From: Pseudomonadota bacterium
Lineage (GTDB): Bacteria > Desulfobacterota > Desulfarculia > Desulfarculales > Desulfarculaceae
Assembly (NCBI GenBank): GCA_018902755.1
Contig: JAHIQI010000066.1
Coordinates: 5,001 to 69,000 of the forward strand
DNA: 64,000 nucleotides
Direction: 5' to 3'
Below, one piece after another: positions 36,063 to 44,805 of this stretch. The stretch's first letter is position 1. Every line of letters starts with the position of its first letter. The notes below the pieces were generated by a model. It was not told the DNA's origin and did not search any database. It worked only from the letters and a program-made list of their open reading frames with translations. Both the position numbers and the translations under genes were made by a program.

Positions 36063-38438
36063 CTACGAATCGCCCATCGGGAAGATGATGCGGAAGGTAC
36101 ACCCCATCCCCGGCCTAGTGTTCAGCTCCACCCGGCCGCCGTGCTGCTGGATGATGCCGTGGCTGATGGCCAAGCCCAAGCCGGTGCCCCGGCCCCGGGG
36201 CTTGGTGGTGAAGAAAGGCTCGAACACCTTGCGGGCCACCTCTTCGTCCATGCCCGGCCCGCTGTCGGTGAAGGAGATGGCCACCTCGCGGGTCTGGGGG
36301 TTGTGGCGGGTGGTCAGCTCCAGGCGGCCCTGGCCCTCCATGGCCTCGGCGGCGTTGATGATCAGGTTGAGGAACACCTGCTCCACCTTGGCCCGCTGGC
36401 CCCAGAGCATGGGCAACTCGGGGGCCAGATCCTTGACTAGCTCCACCCGGCGCAGGATCATGTGCCCTTCCATTAGCGAAAGCACCTCTGTGAGCACCCG
36501 ATTGAGGTCCATGGGTTCTTTTTCCGGGGTGTCCTGGCGGGCGAAGTCCAACAAACCGCGCACGATGATCTTGCAGCGGTTGGTCAGCTTGATGATCTTG
36601 TCCACGGTGGTGGTCAGCTCGTTGCCCACCCCAAGGTCCTCTTGCAGCAGATGGGCGTAGGTTAGGATGCCGCCCAGGGGGTTGTTGACCTCGTGGGCGA
36701 TGTCAAAGGCCAGCTTGCCGGTGGCGGCCAGGCGCTCGGAGCGGATCAGCTGCTCCTCCATGGCCTTGCGCATGGTCACGTCGCGGGTGCTGAACAGCAG
36801 GGCGGTGCTTCCCCGGTAGGGGCAGGGGGTGGCGGTCACCTCCAGGTCGAACACACCATCAGTGCGGACGCCCTGGCCCTCGAACACCGGAGCCCCGCCG
36901 CCCCGCTCCACTTGGCGCATCCATTCCAGATAGCTGCGGCGGCAGGAATCGGCCAAAAGCTCCAAAAAGTCGCTGCCCGCCTGGGTGATGTCGTGCAGGC
37001 CAAACATCTGTAAAAAGGCCTGGTTGCCGAAAATGAAGTGGTTGTAGTCGTGCAGCACGATGCCCTCGCGGTTGGCCTCCACCAGGGTTCGGTAAAGGGC
37101 CTCGCTCTGGGCCAGCTGGCGTTGCAGCTCCTTGAGGTCGGTGGTCTCGATGATGGCTTCCACCGCCCCGGTGATCTTGCCGCTCGAGTCGCGCAGGGGC
37201 GCGGCGGTGAAAAACAACTCCTTGGGGCGGCCGCCCAGGCTTTCGAAGTAGTGCTCCGCCTCCCAGGCGTCGGGCGACATGGCCGAGCGGCGTAGGTTTT
37301 CCCTGCCGTAGATGGTTTTCAGCTTGGCCTGGTCATCGTCAACCACCACGTCGGCCAGGGACACCCCCTTGGGCCGGTTGAACACCTGCCAGGTCTTGTC
37401 GGTGCCCAAAACGTCCGCCCGGCTCCAGCCGGTCAGCTCCTCGCAGGCCTTGTTCCAGTGGCGAACCTTGTGGGCCTTGTCCACCACGAAGATGGCCACG
37501 GGCACCAACTCCAGGATGGAGGCCACCAGGCGCCGCTCCTGCTCGATCTGCTCCTGGGCATGCTTGGCGGCGGTGATGTCCTTGATGATGCCCTCGTAGC
37601 CCAGCACAACCGAGTTTTGCTCGCGCACCGAGGCGGTGATGGCCACCTCGATGGGGGTGCCGTTCTTTTTCTTGAAGGAGACCTCGTAGTCCTTGACGAA
37701 GCCGTCCTTTTCGATGGCCGCCTGGAAGCGCTTGCGGTCGTTGGGGTTCAGATAGGCCTTTTGGGCGCTGTCCGGGGTGGCCAACACCTCCTCCTTGGAG
37801 GAGTAGCCCAGCATCTCCACCCCGGCGGGGTTCACGTCCACCCAACGGCCGTCGCGGGAAGACAGGTAGATCATGTCGCGGGAGTTGGCGAAGATGCGGC
37901 TGTAGTCGTCCTGGCGGGCATGGACCTGGTCGCTCAGCAGCACGTTGTCCACGGTCATGGCCAGGACCCCGGCGGCGGCCTGGGCGAAGCCGGCCCCCCA
38001 AGGCGGACGCTCCCGGAAGCGCAGCAGGGCCAAACCGCTGCCCAAGACCCTGGTCAGGGGCCACAGGGCCAGCCATTGCTCCTCGGCCAGATCCATAACC
38101 AGGCGGTCGAACTGGGGCCAACCGCTCTCCAACGGGTCGCCGGGACCCACGGATACCCAGCCCACCCGGCCCAGGGGCTCGCCGGGACAGCCCGGCGGGG
38201 ATTGAGCCATGGTCCGCAAACGGCGGGCTTCGGCCGGGGGAAGCCCCCAAGTGGCGTTCATTATCAGGTTTCCACCGCGCTCCCAGGCGGTGATCGCCCC
38301 TCCGGTGGCACCCAGAAGGCTGCCCGCCGTGGAGATGAGGGCGCGGCCCTGGCGGTTGGGTGGGGAGCTCCGGGCAAGGATCGGCCGGAATTCCTCGAAA
38401 AACCTGTTAAGCTCTACCAAATTGCGGACCAAATCCAT
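36063..38438 (-). CDS. PAS-domain sensor histidine kinase
   Basis: 791 residues, no transmembrane segment evident. N-terminal GAF-like domain (about 1-165), three PAS domains (about 175-300, 310-430, 440-560), then HisKA with the phosphorylated His in FDIAHEVNNPLGGI and HATPase_c with N box NLIINAAEAMEG, G1 SFTDSGPGMDEE and G2 GRGTGLGLAIS. It is a soluble NtrB-like sensor. No response regulator is adjacent, so it is an orphan in this window. Its promoter lies at 38468-38495. It occupies the place where parA/parB usually follow rsmG. Confidence 0.93.
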   Translation of the reverse strand: MDLVRNLVELNRFFEEFRPILARSSPPNRQGRALISTAGSLLGATGGAITAWERGGNLIMNATWGLPPAEARRLRTMAQSPPGCPGEPLGRVGWVSVGPGDPLESGWPQFDRLVMDLAEEQWLALWPLTRVLGSGLALLRFRERPPWGAGFAQAAAGVLAMTVDNVLLSDQVHARQDDYSRIFANSRDMIYLSSRDGRWVDVNPAGVEMLGYSSKEEVLATPDSAQKAYLNPNDRKRFQAAIEKDGFVKDYEVSFKKKNGTPIEVAITASVREQNSVVLGYEGIIKDITAAKHAQEQIEQERRLVASILELVPVAIFVVDKAHKVRHWNKACEELTGWSRADVLGTDKTWQVFNRPKGVSLADVVVDDDQAKLKTIYGRENLRRSAMSPDAWEAEHYFESLGGRPKELFFTAAPLRDSSGKITGAVEAIIETTDLKELQRQLAQSEALYRTLVEANREGIVLHDYNHFIFGNQAFLQMFGLHDITQAGSDFLELLADSCRRSYLEWMRQVERGGGAPVFEGQGVRTDGVFDLEVTATPCPYRGSTALLFSTRDVTMRKAMEEQLIRSERLAATGKLAFDIAHEVNNPLGGILTYAHLLQEDLGVGNELTTTVDKIIKLTNRCKIIVRGLLDFARQDTPEKEPMDLNRVLTEVLSLMEGHMILRRVELVKDLAPELPMLWGQRAKVEQVFLNLIINAAEAMEGQGRLELTTRHNPQTREVAISFTDSGPGMDEEVARKVFEPFFTTKPRGRGTGLGLAISHGIIQQHGGRVELNTRPGMGCTFRIIFPMGDS

Positions 38439-38467
38439 CTCCCAGACTGCGTAAGCCCTGGTTGAAT

Positions 38468-38495
38468 TGTATAATTACTAGTAAAGTGCTGTAAA
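38468..38495 (-). promoter_or_regulatory. promoter of the histidine kinase gene
   Basis: Minus strand: -35 TTTACA (38495-38490), 16-base spacer, -10 TATACA (38473-38468). The block is locally A/T-rich, and parS-like site 3 lies 31 bases upstream. Confidence 0.6.
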
Positions 38496-38525
38496 GCGAT
38501 AAGAACAAGCTAACAAGCTCCGGAA

Positions 38526-38541
38526 TGTGTCACGTGAAACA
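38526..38541. promoter_or_regulatory. parS: parS-like site 3 (one mismatch)
   Basis: TGTGTCACGTGAAACA has one mismatch to the ParB consensus and lies 2.8 kb from site 1, a spacing typical of parS clusters. The rest of 38542-38890 holds no gene I can support; it includes the leader of trmFO. Confidence 0.75.
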
Positions 38542-38890
38542 AAGTGCCCTCCGAAAAGGGCTTCACGGCGCTGACGGAAGCGCGCAAGGGGCGCCCTGGT
38601 ATAACTTCCGGCCGGTTTGAGTCCCGGCGCAGCCAAAAAGCCCGTGGATGTTGGGTCCGGGCGCAAAAGGGGGCGCAGTTTAACCCCCACAAGGCCCATA
38701 GGGCAACAGCCGGATTTACCGTGCTAAAAAGGCGACAAATATTGCAGTGACCCACCGGCAGGCAAACTTGGACCATAAATTAAGGGGTGTTTGTCCCCTC
38801 TGAGGGCTGAAACTGCCAGAGTTTATACCCCAGGCAGGCGCTGGGAGCAGATTCCCAGGCCACCGGGCTTCTGAAAGGCGGGAAAAAGCG

Positions 38891-40243
38891 GTGCCCCAAG
38901 AACTTTTGGTGATCGGAGGCGGCCTGGCGGGCTGCGAGGCGGCCCTGGCCGCGGCCCGGGCGGGAGTGGCGGTGCGCCTGGTGGACATGAAGCCCCAGGA
39001 GTTTTCCCCGGCCCATCACTCGCCCCACCTGGGGGAGCTGGTGTGCTCCAACTCCCTGCGCTCGGACGTGATCACCAGCGCGGTGGGCCTGCTCAAGGCC
39101 GAAATGACCCTGTTGGGCTCGGCGGTCATGACCGCCGCCCGAGCCACGGCGGTGGGCGCGGGCAAGGCCCTGGCCGTGGACCGCGAGGCCTTTGCCAAGC
39201 ATCTGGAGGGCCAGATTGCGGCCCAGCCCCTGATCAGCCGCGAGAGCGCACGGGTGGATGCGCTGCCGGACCATGTGGCGGTTTTGGCCACCGGCCCGCT
39301 CACCGCCGGGGCCCTCGCCGAGGAACTTGCCAAGCTAACCAGCAGCATTCACTTGCATTTTTATGATGCCATCGCCCCCATCGTGTCCCTGGAGTCGGTG
39401 GACATGGAGCGCGCCTATTGGGGAGACCGCTACGGCGAGCCGGGGCAGGGGGATTACCTCAACTGCCCCCTGAGCCGGGAAGAGTGGGGCGAGTTCTACG
39501 CCGCCCTGATCTCCGGCGACCAGGTGCCGCTCAAGGACTTCGAATCGCCCCAGTTCTTCGAGGGCTGCCTGCCCATAGAGGTCATGGCCGCACGCGGCGA
39601 AAAGACCCTGCTTTTCGGCCCCATGAAACCGGTGGGCCTGGAAGACCCGGCCACGGGCAAGCGTCCTCACGCGGTGGTGCAACTGCGCAAGGAAAACTTG
39701 GAGGGTAGCCTCCTGAATCTGGTGGGCTTCCAGACCAAGCTCACCTACCAGGCCCAAGACCTGGTTTTCCGCAAGATTCCCGCCCTGGCCGGGGCCGAGT
39801 TCGTGCGCTGGGGCTCCATCCACCGCAACACCTTTCTGGACGCGCCCCGGGTTTTGGACCCCCACCAGCGGTTGAAGGCCGCGCCACACCTGTTTGTAGC
39901 CGGACAACTCTCCGGGGTGGAAGGCTATGTCGAGTCGTCGGCCATGGGGATACTCTGTGGTGTCAACGCTGCCAACCTGTTGTGTCAACGCACCCTGATC
40001 AGCCCACCGCCCACCAGCGCCCTGGGTGGGCTGGTAACGCATCTGCAAAACACGGCCACCAAAAGCTTTCAGCCCAGCAACATCAACTTCGGCCTGCTGC
40101 CTCCCCTGGAAGGCCGGGTGTTCAAGCGCCAGCGCGGGGCGGCCCAGGCCCGCCGGGGCCTGGCCGATTTCCTGGCCTGGATGGAGGCCTCCGGCCTGGA
40201 GCCCGCCGGCGATATCCCCCAGCTGCCCGAGGAAGCCGGCTAA
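38891..40243 (+). CDS. trmFO: folate/FAD-dependent tRNA (m5U54) methyltransferase TrmFO
   Basis: 450 residues. Uses 5,10-methylene-THF and FADH2 to methylate U54 in the T-loop of tRNA. FAD-binding LLVIGGGLAGCEAALAAARA at the N-terminus, ELVCSNSLRSD with the catalytic-region Cys, and the C-terminal GVEGYVESSAMGILCGVNAA. GTG start at 38891. It resembles MnmG but is shorter and has the TrmFO C-terminus. Confidence 0.95.
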   Translation: MPQELLVIGGGLAGCEAALAAARAGVAVRLVDMKPQEFSPAHHSPHLGELVCSNSLRSDVITSAVGLLKAEMTLLGSAVMTAARATAVGAGKALAVDREAFAKHLEGQIAAQPLISRESARVDALPDHVAVLATGPLTAGALAEELAKLTSSIHLHFYDAIAPIVSLESVDMERAYWGDRYGEPGQGDYLNCPLSREEWGEFYAALISGDQVPLKDFESPQFFEGCLPIEVMAARGEKTLLFGPMKPVGLEDPATGKRPHAVVQLRKENLEGSLLNLVGFQTKLTYQAQDLVFRKIPALAGAEFVRWGSIHRNTFLDAPRVLDPHQRLKAAPHLFVAGQLSGVEGYVESSAMGILCGVNAANLLCQRTLISPPPTSALGGLVTHLQNTATKSFQPSNINFGLLPPLEGRVFKRQRGAAQARRGLADFLAWMEASGLEPAGDIPQLPEEAG

Positions 40244-40295
40244 ATTTCTAGCAAAACCCTTGTCACCCCCTCCGGGGCGCTGCTAAAAGGAAGGC

Positions 40296-41261
40296 ATGGC
40301 TTTCTGTAGCCGCAAAACCTGGCACTTATGGTTGGGGGCGGGATTTTTCGCCCTGGCCGTGGGCGGGTCCCTGGCCGGAGTGGGCTGGATACGGGTCTGG
40401 TTCTACCAGTTTGCCTGGTGGGGCTACATTTGTATGGCTGATGCATGTATCCAGCGTATCCAGGGCAACAGCCTGTTGGTGGACCGGCGTAGGGTGTTTT
40501 GGACCATGTGTCTGGTGAGCGCCGCCTTCTGGTTCGGCTGGGAGATGGTGAACCTTCGCCTGCAAAACTGGTTCTACCTCGGGGTGCCCCCCCAGATTGA
40601 GCAACGCTGGCCGGGATCCTTCATCGCCTTCGCCACGGTCCTGCCGGGAATCTTCCTCACCTACGAGCTTATCGGCCTCACGGGGCTGTCCTGGGGGCGC
40701 GGGGTGCGGCCCATCCCCGTCACCCGGGCCTGGTATCCTTGGTTTTTGGGTGTTGGCGTAATAATGGCAATTCTTCCTATTACTTACCCGAAGGTGTTTT
40801 TCCCTATGGTTTGGGGTTCCGTGGTGTTTCTGCTGGAGCCCATCAACCACCGCCTGGGCGCCAGGAGCCTTATGCGCTCCTGGGAGCGGGGCGATCTGTC
40901 GCCTTTCGTGCGCCTGCTGCTGGCCGGGCTGCTGTGCGGGATTTTCTGGGAATCCTGGAACTGGTTGGCCGACGCCCGCTGGACCTATAATATTCCCTAT
41001 CTGAACGAGCCCAAGATTTTCGCCATGCCCCTGGCCGGGTACCTGGGGTTTCCGCCCTTCGCGGTGGAGTGCTACGTGTTCTACGCCACGGTCAGCCTCA
41101 TTTGGGGCGGGCGGGGCTGGGAAGCGGATGACTACCGGGCTTCGGTGCGCCCCATGGCCCCGGCCTGGCTGCGTTGGCTCCTGGGCCTTGGCGCGGTGGC
41201 CTACGGCCTGTGGATGTGCCACATGATCGACCTCTATTTAGTAAAAGGATGGCTCTCCTGA
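40296..41261 (+). CDS. multi-pass membrane protein of unknown function
   Basis: 321 residues with about eight hydrophobic helices and many Trp and Phe. A striking block in the second half runs GIFWESWNWLADARWTYNIP, then LAGYLGFPPFAVECYVFY. I have a sense this W-E-x-x-N / GYLGFxPFxxE arrangement is conserved in other bacteria, but I cannot name a function. It overlaps the rimO start by 13 bases, so the two are probably co-expressed. Confidence 0.75.
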   Translation: MAFCSRKTWHLWLGAGFFALAVGGSLAGVGWIRVWFYQFAWWGYICMADACIQRIQGNSLLVDRRRVFWTMCLVSAAFWFGWEMVNLRLQNWFYLGVPPQIEQRWPGSFIAFATVLPGIFLTYELIGLTGLSWGRGVRPIPVTRAWYPWFLGVGVIMAILPITYPKVFFPMVWGSVVFLLEPINHRLGARSLMRSWERGDLSPFVRLLLAGLLCGIFWESWNWLADARWTYNIPYLNEPKIFAMPLAGYLGFPPFAVECYVFYATVSLIWGGRGWEADDYRASVRPMAPAWLRWLLGLGAVAYGLWMCHMIDLYLVKGWLS

Positions 41262-42568
41262 GCAAAACCTACTATCTGCTCAACCTGGGCTGCGCCAAGA
41301 ACCTGGTGGAGGGCGAACACCTGGCCGGGCTGCTGTTGTCCGACGGCTGGTCGGCGGTGGAGCGACCCGAGGAGGCCGAGCTGCTCCTTTTGAACACCTG
41401 CGGCTTCATCCAGCCCGCGGTGGAGGAGGCCATCGAGGCCGCCCTGGAGCTGGCCGACGGCAAGACCGAGGCCCAGCGCCTGGTGGTGGCCGGATGCCTG
41501 GTGGGGCGCTACGGCAAAAAGCTGGCGACCGACCTGCCCGAGGCCGATCTCCTGCTGGCCCCCGGCGAGGCCTCCAATCTGCTCAAGCACCTGGCCGCGC
41601 CGCCAACCGGACGCTTGGCCATCAGCCCGCCGCGCTCGTTGTTCGGCGGGTCCGACCCCCGCGCGCTCAGCACCGGGCCTGGCTGGGCCTATTTACGCGT
41701 CTCCGACGGCTGCGCCCAGTCCTGCGCCTTTTGCACCATCCCCCATATCCGGGGCCCCCTGCGCTCACGCCCCCTGGACGATGTCCTGGCCGAGGCCGCC
41801 AACCTGGCCGAGTTGGGGGTGCGCGAGCTGAACCTGGTGGCCCAGGACCTGACCTCCTACGGCCGCGACCTGGGCGGGCCGGGCCTGGCCGAACTGCTCA
41901 GCGCCCTATCTACTATAGAAGGCGTTCAGTGGCTTCGGCCTCTGTACCTGCACCCGGACCTCATCGACGACAAGCTCATCGCCGCCATCCTGGCCAACCC
42001 CAAGGCGGCCCCGTACTTCGACCTGCCCTTGCAGCACGTGGCCGACCCGGTGCTGAAGGCCATGGGCCGCAAGCGCAGCGGCTCCGAGCTGAAGGCCCTG
42101 GTCCGGGGCATCCGCCGGGCCGCGCCCCAGGCGGTGTTGCGCACCACCCTGTTGGTGGGCCACCCCGGCGAGGGCCAGGCCGAGTTCGCCGCCCTCAAGG
42201 AGTTCGTGGCCGAGATGGAGTTCGACCGCCTGGGGGTGTTCCCCTACAGCCCCGAGGCGGGCACCCGCAGCGCCCGCCTGCCCGCGCCGCCGCCCCAGGT
42301 GGCCGCCAAGAGGGCCGCCCAGATCATGGAGCTGCAACGGCGCATCAGCCGCCGCCGCCTGGCCCCCCTGGAGGGGAAAACCCTGCCGGTGCTGGTCTTG
42401 GGCCCCCACCCGGACAGCGATCTGGTGTGGGCCGGGCGCACCCAGGCCCAGGCCCCGGAGGTGGACGGCCTGGTGATCATCACCGAGGGCTCGGCCGCGC
42501 CGGGCAGCATCGCCCCCTGCCGCATCACCGCCACCCACGACTACGACCTGGAAGGGGTCCTGGTCTAG
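41249..42568 (+). CDS. rimO: ribosomal protein S12 methylthiotransferase RimO
   Basis: 439 residues. Radical-SAM enzyme that adds a methylthio group to Asp89 of S12. N-terminal UPF0004 domain with Cys ligands in LGCAKNLVE, LNTCGF and VAGCLVG; radical-SAM CxxxCxxC in CAQSCAFC; the RimO-type continuation TIPHIRGPLRSRP; C-terminal TRAM domain. The first Met at 41249 fits the family N-terminus (YYLLNLGCAKN) although the ribosome site is poor. Confidence 0.95.
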   Translation: MALLSKTYYLLNLGCAKNLVEGEHLAGLLLSDGWSAVERPEEAELLLLNTCGFIQPAVEEAIEAALELADGKTEAQRLVVAGCLVGRYGKKLATDLPEADLLLAPGEASNLLKHLAAPPTGRLAISPPRSLFGGSDPRALSTGPGWAYLRVSDGCAQSCAFCTIPHIRGPLRSRPLDDVLAEAANLAELGVRELNLVAQDLTSYGRDLGGPGLAELLSALSTIEGVQWLRPLYLHPDLIDDKLIAAILANPKAAPYFDLPLQHVADPVLKAMGRKRSGSELKALVRGIRRAAPQAVLRTTLLVGHPGEGQAEFAALKEFVAEMEFDRLGVFPYSPEAGTRSARLPAPPPQVAAKRAAQIMELQRRISRRRLAPLEGKTLPVLVLGPHPDSDLVWAGRTQAQAPEVDGLVIITEGSAAPGSIAPCRITATHDYDLEGVLV

Positions 42569-42628
42569 GCCCCGTAATTTGCAGCCCCGCCGGTAGGGGT
42601 ATTATGGAGTTAACGCGGGAAGGGGACT

Positions 42629-42913
42629 ATGGATCGCAACCCACTGCCATATGAAAACCTCGGCGGACCAGCCCTGGACAGCTTCGGCGAGCTGTTGGCC
42701 TACGTGTTCCTGGGCGGCATCGGCCTGGTGTTGCTGCTGGTGGTGGTGTGGTTGTTCATGCGCGTTATGAGCCGGCTGGGTTGGTACACCCCCACCGGGC
42801 CGGTGGAGCAGCGCATGGGCCAGCTGCTCATCCTGGCCCTGCTCACGGTGATCATGGTGGGCGGCGTGGCGGTCATTTTCTTTTGGTTTGCGCTGGATCC
42901 ATCTCCCGAATAG
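42629..42913 (+). CDS. small membrane protein, unknown
   Basis: 94 residues, two transmembrane helices (about 27-49 and 67-89) separated by a short polar loop (RLGWYTPTGPVEQRM). No family recognised. The ATG is preceded by GGGAAGGGG. It lies 60 bases after rimO and may be co-transcribed with it. Confidence 0.65.
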   Translation: MDRNPLPYENLGGPALDSFGELLAYVFLGGIGLVLLLVVVWLFMRVMSRLGWYTPTGPVEQRMGQLLILALLTVIMVGGVAVIFFWFALDPSPE

Positions 42914-42942
42914 CCTCCTAGACCATAGTGCCGTTTACAAGC

Positions 42943-43151
42943 AGGCTTCGCCAGGAAGCGCCATGCCGCGTTGCCGGCGGCGCTCAAGCCTTGATGTGGC
43001 TAAGGCCACACCTACGGCTCTCGCTTGCCGGACGCCTTGCCTGGCCCTCCCTGGCCGTGCCGGGGGGCGGCGAGTGCCGAGGCGGTCTAGAAAGAAAGAC
43101 CCTCGCATTCAAGCAATAGCGTAGGTTGGGTAGAGCGAAGCGAAACCCAAC
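42943..43151. repeat. palindromic element plus GTAG-hairpin repeat, copy 3 (reverse orientation)
   Basis: 42943-43062 starts GGCTTCGCCAGGAAGCGCCA, the same end seen (as reverse complement) in copies 6 and 7, and finishes CCTTGCCTGGCCCTCCCTGG. 43121-43151 is the 31-base hairpin repeat in plus orientation: GTAG-GTTGGGT-agagcgaagcga-ACCCAAC, after removing a base of overlap. The order of the two elements is the mirror image of copies 1 and 2. No gene is seen in 42914-43249. Confidence 0.85.
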
Positions 43152-43249
43152 AACACCCTGCAATCATCGCCTCTCCAGGCGACGACACCGCTTTTACCGC
43201 ACAGTTAAAGGGATAAATGCAAGGCGTGTCCGGCTGGCTTCGCGGGCCT

Positions 43250-43759
43250 CTATTGATCGGGCTTGCCCAGGGACTGGATGCGCCTGCCCAGCAGGGCCAG
43301 GCGCTGGGCCAACAGCGGCTCCGGGTCCAGCACGTTCAGATGTCCCCATCGGGCCATGGCCAAGACCAGGCCCTCGGGCTCGCCCACCAGGAAGGGGAAC
43401 ACCCCGCGCCCGCTGGGCTCGGCCGGGGCCTGGGCCATCATCTCCCGTCGGCGGCTGGGGCTGCTCAGCCAGGGGCGCACCTCGTCCTCGCCGTCCAAGG
43501 GAGCCAGGGCCAACAGCTCGATCACCTGCTCCTGATCCAGGCCGTCCAGGATGGCCAGGGCCACCGGCTGCTCGGGGCGGGTGACCAGGTACAGGCGCAG
43601 GCGTTTAGCCCGCTCTAGTTTCTCCAGCTCGGCAGTGAAGTGGGCCGGGGTGTAGGCCACCTCCGCCGGGCGGAACAGGCTGCGCCAGCGCCGCGCGAAA
43701 TCGGCGATGGCCCCCAGCTCGGCCTGGGGGTCGAAGCTAACCTTGCTCTTTAAGCGCAT
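43250..43759 (-). CDS. protein of unknown function coupled to the tRNA thiolase gene
   Basis: 169 residues, soluble, rich in Leu, Arg and Glu. No family recognised; the start MRLKSKVSFDPQAELGAI and the middle LYLVTRPEQPVALAILDGL suggest an alpha/beta fold. The ATG at 43759 lies inside the end of the upstream PP-loop gene (23-base overlap), which implies coupled translation and a related function. Confidence 0.65.
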   Translation of the reverse strand: MRLKSKVSFDPQAELGAIADFARRWRSLFRPAEVAYTPAHFTAELEKLERAKRLRLYLVTRPEQPVALAILDGLDQEQVIELLALAPLDGEDEVRPWLSSPSRRREMMAQAPAEPSGRGVFPFLVGEPEGLVLAMARWGHLNVLDPEPLLAQRLALLGRRIQSLGKPDQ

Positions 43760-44702
43760 CTCGCTTGGTGCTTTCGCGCTGGCGGGTGTTTTCCAAAAAC
43801 CGGCAGATGGTGCACACCTCGGCAAAGCTGGGCATGCCGCACACCGAGCAGCGCTCCTCCATCTCCGGCTTGGCGGGGGGAGCGCCCTTGTCCTCCAGGT
43901 AGCCCTGGTAGAAGTTTATGGTGGTGCCTGGCATGCGCTCTTCCAGCAGGCGCACCGCCTCGGTGTAATAGGGCAGGGTGGCTCCCTTGGAGCGGGGGCA
44001 GGTGCCCTTGGCCACGGACCAGCCCTGGGACTTGGCGTAGGACTTCAGCTCCGCCCCGCGCAGGCGGCACAGCGGCTTTATCTTTTTGGCGAAGGCCCCC
44101 GGCGCGCCGGGCAGGGTGGGCCACTGGCTGTCCAGGTAGCGCTGGTGGCGGCGCACCAGGTTGCCCAGCAGGCGGGCGGCCTCGTCGTCCAGGTGGTGGC
44201 CGGTGGCCAAAACCTCGAAGCCCAGGTCCAGGCAGGCCTTGTTCAGGTAGTAGCGCTTGAGGGTGCCGCACACCGAGCAGAAGGAGCGCTTGTTGGCCCA
44301 GGCTATCTGCTGCACCCCGAACCCGGCCAGCTCGGCCATGTTCATTAGATGCAGCGGGGCCCCCAGGCGCTGGGCCATGGCCTGGCTGGCCGCCAGGGAG
44401 GCCTCGCCGAACTTGCCGTCGCCCAGCTCCAGGGCCAGGTGCAGCCCCTCGACCTGGTAGCCCAGATCCAAAAGCACCTGCCACAGGGCCAGGGAGTCCT
44501 TGCCGCCGCTCACCGCCACCAGGACCTTTTGCCCGGGTTCGAGCATGTCGTACTGCTTGATGGCCTTCTCGGTCTGGCGGCGCACGAAGATGCCCAGGCA
44601 CTTGTCGCAGAAGCGGGCGTTGTGGCTGGGCAGGCGGTGCTGGGCCGGCTGGCGGCAGCGGGAGCATTTCATGCCGTCGATGTTCATGCAGCGGGTCTCC
44701 AA
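43737..44702 (-). CDS. TtuA/Ncs6-family tRNA 2-thiolation enzyme (TIGR00269-like)
   Basis: 321 residues. N-terminal zinc finger (MKCSRCRQPAQHRLP then FCDKCL), PP-loop VAVSGGKDSLALW, Cys pair region SFCSVCGTLKRYYLN, catalytic-region TGHHLDDEAARLLGN, and a C-terminal zinc finger CSVCGMP/CTICRF. This Zn-finger/PP-loop/Zn-finger order is that of TtuA, Ncs6 and CTU1, which thiolate tRNA U54 or U34 using an Fe-S cluster, rather than of plain TtcA. Which tRNA position is modified cannot be told. The next gene overlaps it. Confidence 0.88.
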   Translation of the reverse strand: METRCMNIDGMKCSRCRQPAQHRLPSHNARFCDKCLGIFVRRQTEKAIKQYDMLEPGQKVLVAVSGGKDSLALWQVLLDLGYQVEGLHLALELGDGKFGEASLAASQAMAQRLGAPLHLMNMAELAGFGVQQIAWANKRSFCSVCGTLKRYYLNKACLDLGFEVLATGHHLDDEAARLLGNLVRRHQRYLDSQWPTLPGAPGAFAKKIKPLCRLRGAELKSYAKSQGWSVAKGTCPRSKGATLPYYTEAVRLLEERMPGTTINFYQGYLEDKGAPPAKPEMEERCSVCGMPSFAEVCTICRFLENTRQRESTKRDALKEQG

Positions 44703-44805
44703 TCATTACCGATACTTTACATTAAGTATTATAGTAGGTTAAAAATATTCAGCCACTCTGCCAGTAAGGGTGTAGTAACTTTTGCACATGCCTTCGGGGG
44801 GAGTA

